Shown here: positions 1 to 5,326 of the stretch, one piece after another
Layout of the letters: every line of letters starts with the position of its first letter
Position numbering within the stretch: position 1 is the stretch's first letter
From: Acidobacteriota bacterium
GTDB taxonomy: Bacteria > Acidobacteriota > Terriglobia > Terriglobales > Acidobacteriaceae
Length of the DNA stretch: 5,508 nt
Direction: 5' to 3'
Assembly (NCBI GenBank): GCA_021810175.1
Contig: JAJZJJ010000251.1
Location: forward strand, 1-5,508
Made by a program: the position numbers and the translations under genes
Notes under the pieces: model-generated
Seen by the model: the letters and a program-made list of their open reading frames with translations, nothing else
The model's database searches: none
What the model was told of the DNA's origin: nothing

Positions 1-105
1 GCGCGTGGACATGGGACGCTGCCGCTGCATGGCGTGATAGGCGCGAAAGATGAACGACATGGAGTCGAGAAGGAAGACGGCGGGCTTGTTGGATTGCTGA
101 GGCAT
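1..105 (-). CDS. polA: DNA polymerase I, N-terminal fragment (5'-3' exonuclease domain start)
   Basis: Only the first 35 codons are in the window; the gene continues past its left edge. The visible residues include FLLDSMSFIFRAYHAM (11-26) followed by RPMSTR (30-35). This matches the start of the FEN-like 5'-3' exonuclease domain of PolA, where the Asp of the (L/V)D motif (here D14) is a metal ligand and RAYHA is a conserved helix. PolA removes RNA primers and fills gaps in replication and repair in the cytoplasm. The DSM variant in place of the common DGS or DGN fits my recollection of acidobacterial PolA. The ATG shares one base with the stop of the upstream protease gene (TGATG). There is no Shine-Dalgarno sequence, so translation is either coupled or leaderless. 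A stand-alone 5'-3' exonuclease cannot be excluded because the polymerase domain lies outside the window. Confidence 0.85.
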   Translation of the reverse strand, partial: MPQQSNKPAVFLLDSMSFIFRAYHAMQRQRPMSTR

Positions 106-1115
106 CAGGGTGAGTGTAACCCGACGTAGCGGCCCGGCAGCGGCGGGTTTTGCTTTGCGGGCACGAAGACGACGAAATGGCGGTGCGGACCGAAGAAGAT
201 GCGGAAGTGCGAGAGGATCGCGGCACCGATCTGACCGTCGAATCCAGAGGCACGGCTGGTACCGAGCGGAGCTCGTGATGAGAATGCGTCCGGATGGGCG
301 ATTTTCTGGTTGCCGATTATGAGTGCCGGTACTGATACGCGTACGAGAGCGCAGGTGTGCCCTCCGACGCCTCCTATGGTCATCTCTTTGTCGGCGGCTT
401 TTGGGTGGGAGGGCAGCAGGCCGTATTTTCTGGCAAAGGGCGTGTTGAGTAGCAGGCCAGCCGCGGCACCACCCGTGTCGATTTCCAAATTTGCGTTCAC
501 GAATCTTCCGTCCGGCAGCTCCAGTTTGGCGATGATGAATGGGTTTGCGCTTTTCGACTTTTTTGCGTGGAGCGATTCCAGCGGGATCTCCGCGCTTTTC
601 TGGAAATGCGGAGAGTTTCTGGGGAGAAAGAAGGTGATTCGCTGGGTCTGGTAGTCGATCAGCATGGGTAGCTGCGGCAGCATTGCGCGGTAGCCAAAGA
701 TCCCGGCTATTGGAATGCCGACCTTGCGACTCGGCACGCTGAGATCGAGCACCGCTGCGCTTCCAGTAATCTTCATCCCGTAGCCGGAGACGCGCATCTT
801 CGGAACGAGGCGGTGAACCGGCGATGCTCCACAGGGCGTCTTGAGGGACCCCTTGGCCGGGCTGGTTCTGAGGCCGGCAGCGGCGATGGCAGAGGAGCTG
901 AGAGTCATTGGGACGGCTCCGGTATCGAACACGAAGTTCAGGCCCTTCTTGCCGTTCAGCGACAGGGATACGACAGGGGTCCCCTTCACGATTCGGAAGG
1001 GGATCACTATCTTCGAACGCCCAAATATAGGCCAGCGGGCAAAGGAGGGCGTCGGGGCTGCGAACAGAAGTCCCGCCAAGATAAGGAGCGCGAAGCGTAA
1101 ACGCCGGGGGTTCAT
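105..1115 (-). CDS. Secreted two-lobed retropepsin-like aspartic protease
   Basis: This 336-residue protein is predicted to be an exported aspartic endopeptidase. Residues 1-26 look like a Sec signal peptide: NPRR, a hydrophobic core LRFALLILAGLLFAA, then a plausible cleavage after SFA26. There are two similar lobes. Lobe 1 has FVFDTGA (Asp64) and a hydrophobic-hydrophobic-Gly motif, GIFGYRAML (138-146). Lobe 2 has LEIDTGG (Asp213) and DGQIGAAIL (293-301). DTG plus a later hhG motif is the retropepsin core, so a single chain appears to carry both halves of an active site that retroviral proteases build by dimerisation. Each lobe ends in a strand-rich segment (MLIDYQTQRITFF; FRIFFGPHRHFVVFV). 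It has two cysteines after the signal region (95 and 255), one per lobe. The ATG at 1115 was chosen because it starts the signal peptide and has AGGTG 7 nt upstream; a TTG at 1187 would add 24 unlikely residues. The gene lies 55 nt after queA and overlaps polA by one base. Substrate unknown. Confidence 0.82.
   Translation of the reverse strand: MNPRRLRFALLILAGLLFAAPTPSFARWPIFGRSKIVIPFRIVKGTPVVSLSLNGKKGLNFVFDTGAVPMTLSSSAIAAAGLRTSPAKGSLKTPCGASPVHRLVPKMRVSGYGMKITGSAAVLDLSVPSRKVGIPIAGIFGYRAMLPQLPMLIDYQTQRITFFLPRNSPHFQKSAEIPLESLHAKKSKSANPFIIAKLELPDGRFVNANLEIDTGGAAAGLLLNTPFARKYGLLPSHPKAADKEMTIGGVGGHTCALVRVSVPALIIGNQKIAHPDAFSSRAPLGTSRASGFDGQIGAAILSHFRIFFGPHRHFVVFVPAKQNPPLPGRYVGLHSP
113..118 (-). promoter_or_regulatory. 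Possible leaderless -10 (TACACT) before polA
   Basis: TACACT ends 7 nt before the polA ATG, where no Shine-Dalgarno sequence exists. Transcription from it would start at or next to the ATG. It lies inside the end of the protease gene and has no recognisable -35. One-base overlap with the protease stop offers a rival explanation, translational coupling. Confidence 0.25.
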
Positions 1116-1170
1116 CGGGTCGCACCTATTGTATTTCAGGCTTATCCTGGTGGGCTTTGCCCGTATGAGC

Positions 1171-2271
1171 CTATGGCCATTGCTCAATAAACATGCAGTC
1201 GCCGTAGGAGAAGAAGCGGTAGCGCTCGCGGACGGCGTGGCGGTAGGCGGCGAGGGTGTGTTCGCGGCCGGCGAAGGCGCTGACGAGCATGAGGAGGGTG
1301 GACTGCGGGAGGTGGAAGTTGGTGAGGAGTCCCTGGATGACGCGGAATTTGTAACCGGGAGAGATGAAAATGTGGGTTTCGCCGGAGTGGGGAGTGAGTT
1401 GGACGGGGTCTGAAGGTGCTTGGGCGGTGGATTCGGCGGCGGCGACGGCGGCGCAGTGTTCTAATGTGCGGACGGTGGTGGTTCCGACGGCGATGACGCG
1501 GCGGTTTTCGCGGAGGGCGGCGTTGATGGCGGCGGCGGTTTCTGGCGGGAGGGTGTAGCGCTCGCGATGGAGATGGATGTCTTCGACGCGGGAGACGCGG
1601 ACGGGGGCGAAGGTGCCGAGGCCGACGTGGAGGGTGACGTAGGCGGTCTGGACGCCGCGGTTGGCGAGGGCTGCGAGGATTTCCGGCGTGAAGTGGAGGC
1701 CTGCGGTGGGCGCGGCGACGGAGCCGGGCTGCTGGGAGTAGACGGTCTGGTAGCGCTCGCGGTCTTCGGGGCGGTCTTCGCGGTGAATGTAAGGCGGGAG
1801 CGGGATGTGGCCGGTGCGATCGAGCGCGGTGTAAAAGTCGGGGACAGGCTGGAAGCGGATGGTGCGCTCGCCGTGCTCGCCGTGGGCGATGACTTCTGCC
1901 TGCAGGCCGCTGTCTCCGAAGCGGATGACTTCTCCGGTGAGGACTTTGCGGCCGGGGCGGACGAGGGCGAGCCATTCCCATTGGGAGAGTTGCTCGGTGA
2001 GCATGACCTGAACGCGGCCGGTGGCGTGATGGCCGGGCTGGGTGTGGAGGCCGGTGCGCTGGCCGTAGAGGCGCGCGGGGATGACGCGTGAGTTGTTGAA
2101 GACGAGGAGGTCGCCGGGCTGGAGGAGGGCGGGAAGGTCGCGGAAGTTGCAGTCGGCGACGGCTCCGGTGGCGCGATTGAGGGTGAGCATGCGCGAGGCG
2201 GCGCGGTCGGCGAGGGGTTCCTGCGCGATGAGTTCCGGGGGGAGTTCGAAATCGAATTCGGAGACGAGCAC
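1171..2271 (-). CDS. queA: S-adenosylmethionine:tRNA ribosyltransferase-isomerase (queuosine synthesis)
   Basis: QueA transfers and isomerises the ribosyl group of S-adenosylmethionine onto 7-aminomethyl-7-deazaguanine at the wobble position (34) of GUN-anticodon tRNAs, giving epoxyqueuosine in the cytoplasm. The 366-residue product carries the family signatures in order: the N-terminal [14 protein letters not shown] (6-19), [16 protein letters not shown] (53-68), [12 protein letters not shown] (155-166), [12 protein letters not shown] (188-199), [11 protein letters not shown] (215-225), GTTTVRTLE (263-271), [13 protein letters not shown] (297-309), [21 protein letters not shown] (315-335, read in two parts) and [11 protein letters not shown] (352-362). 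It is slightly longer than the usual 340-356 residues because of two short low-complexity insertions, near 72-85 and 274-296. The GTG at 2271 was chosen because it gives the typical N-terminus MLVSEFDF; the reading frame stays open to 2481, but that extension is an Arg/Pro-rich artefact overlapping the upstream gene. It starts 11 nt after the acyltransferase stop and lacks a Shine-Dalgarno sequence. Confidence 0.97.
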   Translation of the reverse strand: MLVSEFDFELPPELIAQEPLADRAASRMLTLNRATGAVADCNFRDLPALLQPGDLLVFNNSRVIPARLYGQRTGLHTQPGHHATGRVQVMLTEQLSQWEWLALVRPGRKVLTGEVIRFGDSGLQAEVIAHGEHGERTIRFQPVPDFYTALDRTGHIPLPPYIHREDRPEDRERYQTVYSQQPGSVAAPTAGLHFTPEILAALANRGVQTAYVTLHVGLGTFAPVRVSRVEDIHLHRERYTLPPETAAAINAALRENRRVIAVGTTTVRTLEHCAAVAAAESTAQAPSDPVQLTPHSGETHIFISPGYKFRVIQGLLTNFHLPQSTLLMLVSAFAGREHTLAAYRHAVRERYRFFSYGDCMFIEQWP

Positions 2272-2279
2272 TGCTACTG

Positions 2280-2285
2280 ATTTTA
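2280..2285 (-). promoter_or_regulatory. Possible leaderless -10 (TAAAAT) before queA
   Basis: TAAAAT, 5 of 6 matches to the -10 consensus, ends 8 nt before the queA GTG. Its TAA is also the stop codon of the acyltransferase gene, which partly explains the TA. There is no Shine-Dalgarno sequence and no -35. Confidence 0.3.
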
Positions 2286-2963
2286 GCGGCGGGTGTTGGC
2301 TAGGTGGGTTTCGGCCTGGAGGCGTGCGCGTTCGAGAGCGTCGTTGAGTTGCTGACGGTGGGTTTCGAGTTCGGCGGGGCCGGCGCCGGCGGGGATGTTC
2401 ACAATGGGGCGCGCCCAACTGACGATGACGCGTGAGAATGGCCAGGGGATGAAGAAACGGTCCCAGGAGTTGAGGGTCCATTTTTTTTCGGGCAAGAGGT
2501 AAAACGAGCCGATGGGCTCGCCGGTCATCTGAGCGAGTTTTACAGGGCCAATTTTGGTCTTATAGATGGGGCCGCGCGGGCCGTCCGCCGTGAAAATGAC
2601 AGCCTCGCCCTTGCCGAGCACACTGCCGAGCGCGAGCAGGCCGGCGGCTCCGCCCCGGGAACTGGATCCGCGCACGCTGTGGAAGCCGAGCAGGCCGAGG
2701 GTGCGGGCGATGAGTTCGCCGTCAAGGCTTTGGCTGATGAGGATGGAGCAACGGTACTTGCGGAAATACCACGAGCAGAGAAACGTGCACTGATGCCAGA
2801 AGCAGAAGATGCCTTGAGGGGGCGGCGTGGCGGGGATGGTTCCCTCTTCGGCGATGACTTCAAAACGCAGAGTAATGCCGATGATCGCAATGATCGCCGC
2901 GGCAAGGCGGGGAACGATGGCAATGGCGATACGCTGGCCGAAGGTGAAGCTCGGACGGGTCAC
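2283..2963 (-). CDS. DUF374-type lysophospholipid acyltransferase-like protein
   Basis: This 226-residue protein resembles the DUF374 branch of the lysophospholipid acyltransferase (LPLAT) superfamily, thought to acylate membrane lipids or lipid A-like acceptors; few members have a proven substrate. The N-terminus has a hydrophobic stretch (about 12-32), probably a membrane anchor. Family motifs follow: IFCFWH with His57, [19 protein letters not shown] (76-94), [12 protein letters not shown] (98-109), and FTADGPRGP (124-132), then K137, K142 and TGEPI (147-151). The classical HX4D motif is absent: His57 is followed by QCTFL. DUF374 proteins typically keep the WH motif instead. The GTG at 2963 is the only usable start near the N-terminus, since an in-frame TAG lies three codons upstream of it and the first internal Met comes much later. 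The gene sits 28 nt after the permease stop and 11 nt before queA, so co-transcription is likely. I am sure of the family and unsure of the substrate. Confidence 0.85.
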   Translation of the reverse strand: MTRPSFTFGQRIAIAIVPRLAAAIIAIIGITLRFEVIAEEGTIPATPPPQGIFCFWHQCTFLCSWYFRKYRCSILISQSLDGELIARTLGLLGFHSVRGSSSRGGAAGLLALGSVLGKGEAVIFTADGPRGPIYKTKIGPVKLAQMTGEPIGSFYLLPEKKWTLNSWDRFFIPWPFSRVIVSWARPIVNIPAGAGPAELETHRQQLNDALERARLQAETHLANTRR

Positions 2964-2969
2964 TTCGTC

Positions 2970-2975
2970 ATTCTA
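2970..2975 (-). promoter_or_regulatory. Possible leaderless -10 (TAGAAT) before the acyltransferase gene
   Basis: TAGAAT, 5 of 6 matches to the -10 consensus, ends 6 nt before the GTG start. Its TAG is an in-frame stop upstream of the start. There is no Shine-Dalgarno sequence and no -35 at 17 nt. Confidence 0.3.
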
Positions 2976-2991
2976 GCGATGATGTGCGACA

Positions 2992-4242
2992 TTAGCTGTA
3001 TTTGAGCCAGCGGAGGATCTCCGGCAACGTGGGCCGCTTGCCATACATGAGGATGCCGATGCGGTAGATGCGTGCGGCGATCCAGATCATACCCCAGATG
3101 GCGCCGGCGAGCAGGGCGATGGAGAGCCCAATTTGCCACCAGGGAGGCGTCTGTGAGCAGATGCGCAGATACATGATGATGGGCGTAAATGGCGGAAAGA
3201 GGGACAGAACGGTCGAGGCCAGGGAGTTGGGGTGGCTCATGACGTAGGCCATCAGCATTACGCTGACGATAAGCGGCGAGGCAATGAAGAAGGCAAACTG
3301 CTGCACTTCCTGCGAGGAGTTGAGGGTGGACCCAAGGGCGGCGCTGAATGCCGAATAAAGGAAGAAACCGAGTACGAAGTACACAACAAAATAGACAAGC
3401 TCAGCAAGATTGATGCCGAGCGACGAGAGGCCATTGACGCCGATTTGCGCAGCAAGGTGGGTGCCGGCAAAGGCGAGAGTGATGGCGATCCAAATGGCGA
3501 CCTGCAGCAAGGCGGAGCCGCCGACGCCGAGGAGCTTCCCCATCATGAGATTGTCAGCTGGCGCGGAGGAAAGCAGCACCTCAAAAATGCGCGAACTTTT
3601 CTCATCGGCGATGGAACGTGCCATATTCGTGCCGTAAATGAGCACGACACCATAGAGAAGAACAACCAGAGCGTAGATGCCCATGTAGCTGCGCTCTACG
3701 TTGGTTTTGACGGCCTGGCCGGACTTGAGCTGGAGGGTGGTGATTTTGATTGGCTTGACGAGGGATTGCGCTTCGGGCGGCGAGATGCCGCGGCTGATGA
3801 GCGCCTGCCGCAGGGCGGCGCGGCCTAGATTGTTTTGCAGCAGTGATTGGGAAAAGAGGTCAGAACCGTTGCGCGTGTAGTAGGTAGCGTCTGGGCGTGT
3901 CTGGCCCGGTTTGCCGGTGATCCAGAGGAAGCCGTCGAGCTTGCCAGCTGTGAGCTCGTTGGTGAGCTGGGTGCGGGCTTGAGGCGTAGCGGGCGAGACG
4001 ATCTGGACGGATTGCGGAGGATGGCTGCTGGCGGCGAGTTGCTCCTTCATGGTGGTGGCGAGCGCAGCGTTATTGGAGGCGATAGCGAGATGGCTGAGTC
4101 CGCCTGCTTTTTTCGCTACAAGATTACCGCCTGTGGCGACCAACAAGACGCCGAACGGCACGAGCACGGTGGTGACTCGGAAGACTTTGCTGCGGACGCG
4201 TTCGAGGAACTCGCGCTTGGCAATGAGGAAGATATTACGCAT
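2992..4242 (-). CDS. ABC-2 type exporter permease (NatB-like)
   Basis: This is the membrane subunit of an ABC exporter, 416 residues long, a normal length for the NatB/ABC2_membrane_3 family. A short cytoplasmic start (IAKREFLERVRSK) leads into TM1 at about 22-40. A large soluble loop (about 42-184), expected outside the cytoplasmic membrane, follows. Further membrane segments lie at about 186-206, 235-258, 280-301, 313-335 and 369-391, with a hydrophobic SLFPPFTPIIMYLRI segment at 346-360. DEKSSRIFEVLLSS (212-225) followed by GKLLG (235-239) is the coupling region typical of this family (E-K-x-x-R-x-x-E-x-L-L-x-S). The substrate cannot be read from the sequence; relatives export sodium, peptides or drugs. 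The ATG at 4242 lies inside the end of the ATPase gene (ATGCGTAA overlap, 8 nt) and has GGAGG 8 nt upstream, which fixes the start; the frame is open further upstream to 4404 but there it only overlaps the ATPase gene. Confidence 0.92.
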   Translation of the reverse strand: MRNIFLIAKREFLERVRSKVFRVTTVLVPFGVLLVATGGNLVAKKAGGLSHLAIASNNAALATTMKEQLAASSHPPQSVQIVSPATPQARTQLTNELTAGKLDGFLWITGKPGQTRPDATYYTRNGSDLFSQSLLQNNLGRAALRQALISRGISPPEAQSLVKPIKITTLQLKSGQAVKTNVERSYMGIYALVVLLYGVVLIYGTNMARSIADEKSSRIFEVLLSSAPADNLMMGKLLGVGGSALLQVAIWIAITLAFAGTHLAAQIGVNGLSSLGINLAELVYFVVYFVLGFFLYSAFSAALGSTLNSSQEVQQFAFFIASPLIVSVMLMAYVMSHPNSLASTVLSLFPPFTPIIMYLRICSQTPPWWQIGLSIALLAGAIWGMIWIAARIYRIGILMYGKRPTLPEILRWLKYS

Positions 4243-5140
4243 CGATCCGGCCTCCGACGGTTTCAATGAAGATTTCTTCGAGGGAAGGCTCGGCCAGCTC
4301 GAATTTGTAGATGGTGGCGTGGGCGGCAGCCAGATGCAGAAGATCCTGCGCAGAGGCGCCGGGTTTGAGTTTGATTTCTGCCGAGCCGGGGTAATTTTTC
4401 GCATCGGCTATGCCGGGGAAGTTGAGGAATGCATTGCTGCCCTCGTATTGAAGGACGACGCGGTTGCGGGGGTAGCGGGATTTGACTTCGCGCATGGTGC
4501 CGGAGAGCACAGCCTCGCCTTTGTTGACGAGGCAGATGGTGTCGCAGAGTTTTTCCACCTGATCCATGCGGTGCGTGGAAAAGAGGATGGCTTTGCCCTT
4601 GTTTTTGAGCTCGACGAGTGTGTCCTGCAGGAGCGAAGTGTTGACGGGATCGAGGCCGGAGAATGGCTCGTCCATAATGATGAAGTCGGGCTCGTGCATG
4701 ATGGTGGAGATGAACTGAATTTTCTGCTGCATGCCTTTGGAGAGTTCTTCGGTCTTTTTAGAGGTGGAATCAAGGATGTCGAAACGGTCGCACCATGATT
4801 TGGCGCGCTGAGTGGCGACGGATTCTGTAAGACCGCGCAGCTGTCCCATGAAGATGAGCTGGTCCATAACCACCATTTTCTTGTAAAGGCCGCGCTCTTC
4901 TGGAAGGTAGCCGACTCGCTTGAGGCTGTCGCGATGAAACCTGCGACCGAAGAGATTGACCTGGCCGGAATCTGGCATGGTGATGCCGACGATCATTCGG
5001 ATGCTGGAGGTTTTGCCCGCGCCGTTGGGGCCGAGAAGGCCGAACATGGAGCCTGACTCTATCGTGAGCGAAAGGTCGTGGACGGCGACCTTCTGGTCGT
5101 AGGACTTGGAGATGGAGTCCAGAGCAACGACATCGGACAT
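4235..5140 (-). CDS. ABC exporter ATP-binding subunit (NatA/YhaQ-like)
   Basis: This 301-residue ATPase powers the exporter whose permease is encoded immediately downstream. All nucleotide-binding motifs are present: Walker A GPNGAGKTS (37-45), signature LSKGM (133-137), Walker B FIIMDEP (153-159) with catalytic Glu158, D-loop SGLDP (160-164) and switch histidine in FSTHRM (His190). The Q-loop reads GYLPEERGLYKKM (77-89), with Glu where Gln is usual. This is a recognised trait of the YhaQ-like branch of NatA ATPases. Residues after about 210 form the C-terminal accessory region common to this branch, ending in a conserved-looking LEEIFIETVGG. The ATG at 5140 was chosen because the protein then begins at the usual point before the first beta strand (VVALDSISKSYD) and AGGAG lies 11 nt upstream; the open frame to 5257 adds 39 residues with no family resemblance. 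It is the first gene of the leftward cluster. Confidence 0.95.
   Translation of the reverse strand: MSDVVALDSISKSYDQKVAVHDLSLTIESGSMFGLLGPNGAGKTSSIRMIVGITMPDSGQVNLFGRRFHRDSLKRVGYLPEERGLYKKMVVMDQLIFMGQLRGLTESVATQRAKSWCDRFDILDSTSKKTEELSKGMQQKIQFISTIMHEPDFIIMDEPFSGLDPVNTSLLQDTLVELKNKGKAILFSTHRMDQVEKLCDTICLVNKGEAVLSGTMREVKSRYPRNRVVLQYEGSNAFLNFPGIADAKNYPGSAEIKLKPGASAQDLLHLAAAHATIYKFELAEPSLEEIFIETVGGRIDA
4251..4255 (-). promoter_or_regulatory. Strong ribosome binding site of the exporter permease
   Basis: GGAGG lies 8 nt before the permease ATG, inside the last codons of the ATPase gene. It decides the start at 4242 against the longer open frame. With the 8-nt gene overlap, it suggests that the two exporter subunits are translated in a balanced, partly coupled way. 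Confidence 0.75.
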
Positions 5141-5151
5141 AGGTTGCGAAT

Positions 5152-5156
5152 CTCCT
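5152..5156 (-). promoter_or_regulatory. Ribosome binding site of the exporter ATPase
   Basis: AGGAG lies 11 nt before the ATG at 5140. The spacing is a little long, but it is the only purine-rich site nearby and supports this start over the longer open frame. Confidence 0.55.
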
Positions 5157-5173
5157 GCTTCTAAGTTGGGCGT

Positions 5174-5179
5174 AGTGTA
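5174..5179 (-). promoter_or_regulatory. Candidate -10 element for the exporter operon
   Basis: On the minus strand this reads TGTTACACT: a TACACT hexamer (4 of 6 matches to TATAAT) with the TG of an extended -10. Transcription would start near 5167, giving a leader of about 27 nt that includes the AGGAG site. No good -35 is seen at 15-18 nt. It is the best candidate in the intergenic region but weak. Confidence 0.3.
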
Positions 5180-5187
5180 ACAGGTGG

Positions 5188-5259
5188 ACTTGCCGTTCAG
5201 GTGGAGGCATCTTCGGCGCAAAGCGCAGGGATTGGCAAATGGCCGGTGAAACGGCAAGT
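5188..5259. repeat. 10-bp perfect inverted repeat in the divergent intergenic region
   Basis: ACTTGCCGTT at 5188-5197 and its exact reverse complement AACGGCAAGT at 5250-5259 are separated by 52 nt. Pairing extends inward (CA at 5198-5199 with TG at 5247-5248) if A5249 is bulged out. The left arm lies just upstream of the -10-like element proposed for the exporter operon. It may be a pair of operator half-sites, or the stem of an RNA hairpin if transcription starts further out. The repeat is visible directly; its function is inferred. Confidence 0.5.
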
Positions 5260-5314
5260 TAGGAGCCTAGTTAGAGTACGCAGGCTGGAGCTATCTGGTT
5301 CCATCGGGGCCTGA

Positions 5315-5320
5315 TAGCAT
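5315..5320 (+). promoter_or_regulatory. Possible leaderless -10 (TAGCAT) before recG
   Basis: TAGCAT, 4 of 6 matches to the -10 consensus, ends 6 nt before the recG GTG; its TAG is an in-frame stop. No Shine-Dalgarno sequence is visible between it and the start. As the first gene of its direction, recG needs a promoter in this region, so this is the most testable of the set. Confidence 0.3.
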
Positions 5321-5326
5321 CGCTTT

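Larger units (their letters stand above)
5141..5326. other. Divergent intergenic region between exporter operon and recG
   Basis: This is the only non-coding stretch of size in the window, and it should contain the promoters for both directions. Besides the inverted repeat and the -10-like site it holds TTGGCA (5232-5237, plus strand), a 5-of-6 match to a -35 box with no fitting -10 at 16-18 nt. A small GCGC-AAA-GCGC hairpin lies at 5218-5228. I see no small ORF with a usable start and no riboswitch that I recognise. Confidence 0.6.

Noticed and set aside
77..89. Repeat of the 8-mer AGTGTAAC at 113-120 and 5174-5181 as a shared regulatory site
   Set aside because: An 8-mer occurring twice in 5.5 kb is readily due to chance, and the first copy encodes protease residues.
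1137..1162. Two tiny hairpins after the queA stop (CAGG-CTTAT-CCTG and GGGC-TTT-GCCC) as a transcription terminator
   Set aside because: The stems are only 4 bp and no T-tract follows in the minus direction, so termination is not supported.
1116..1187. TTG start at 1187 for the aspartic protease
   Set aside because: It would overlap the queA end and add 24 residues in front of a clear signal peptide, while ATG at 1115 has AGGTG upstream.
1184..1981. 265-residue minus-strand open frame overlapping queA, extremely rich in Arg, Pro and His
   Set aside because: It is a second reading frame of the GC-rich queA gene; the composition is that of a frame-shifted coding sequence, and queA itself is unmistakable.
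1567..2091. Plus-strand open frame of 174 codons antisense to queA, and similar ones at 841-1413, 3232-3828 and 4049-4798
   Set aside because: Each lies opposite a well-supported gene, has acidic, Gly/Ala-rich or otherwise unstructured composition, shows no family motif, and is expected in GC-rich DNA with few chance stops.
2272..2481. N-terminal extension of QueA to a start at 2481
   Set aside because: It overlaps the acyltransferase gene by about 200 nt, has an Arg/Pro-rich sequence with no family resemblance, and the GTG at 2271 gives the usual QueA N-terminus.
5232..5237. TTGGCA as the -35 box of a standard promoter for recG
   Set aside because: No -10-like hexamer follows at 16-18 nt, so a complete promoter cannot be supported.
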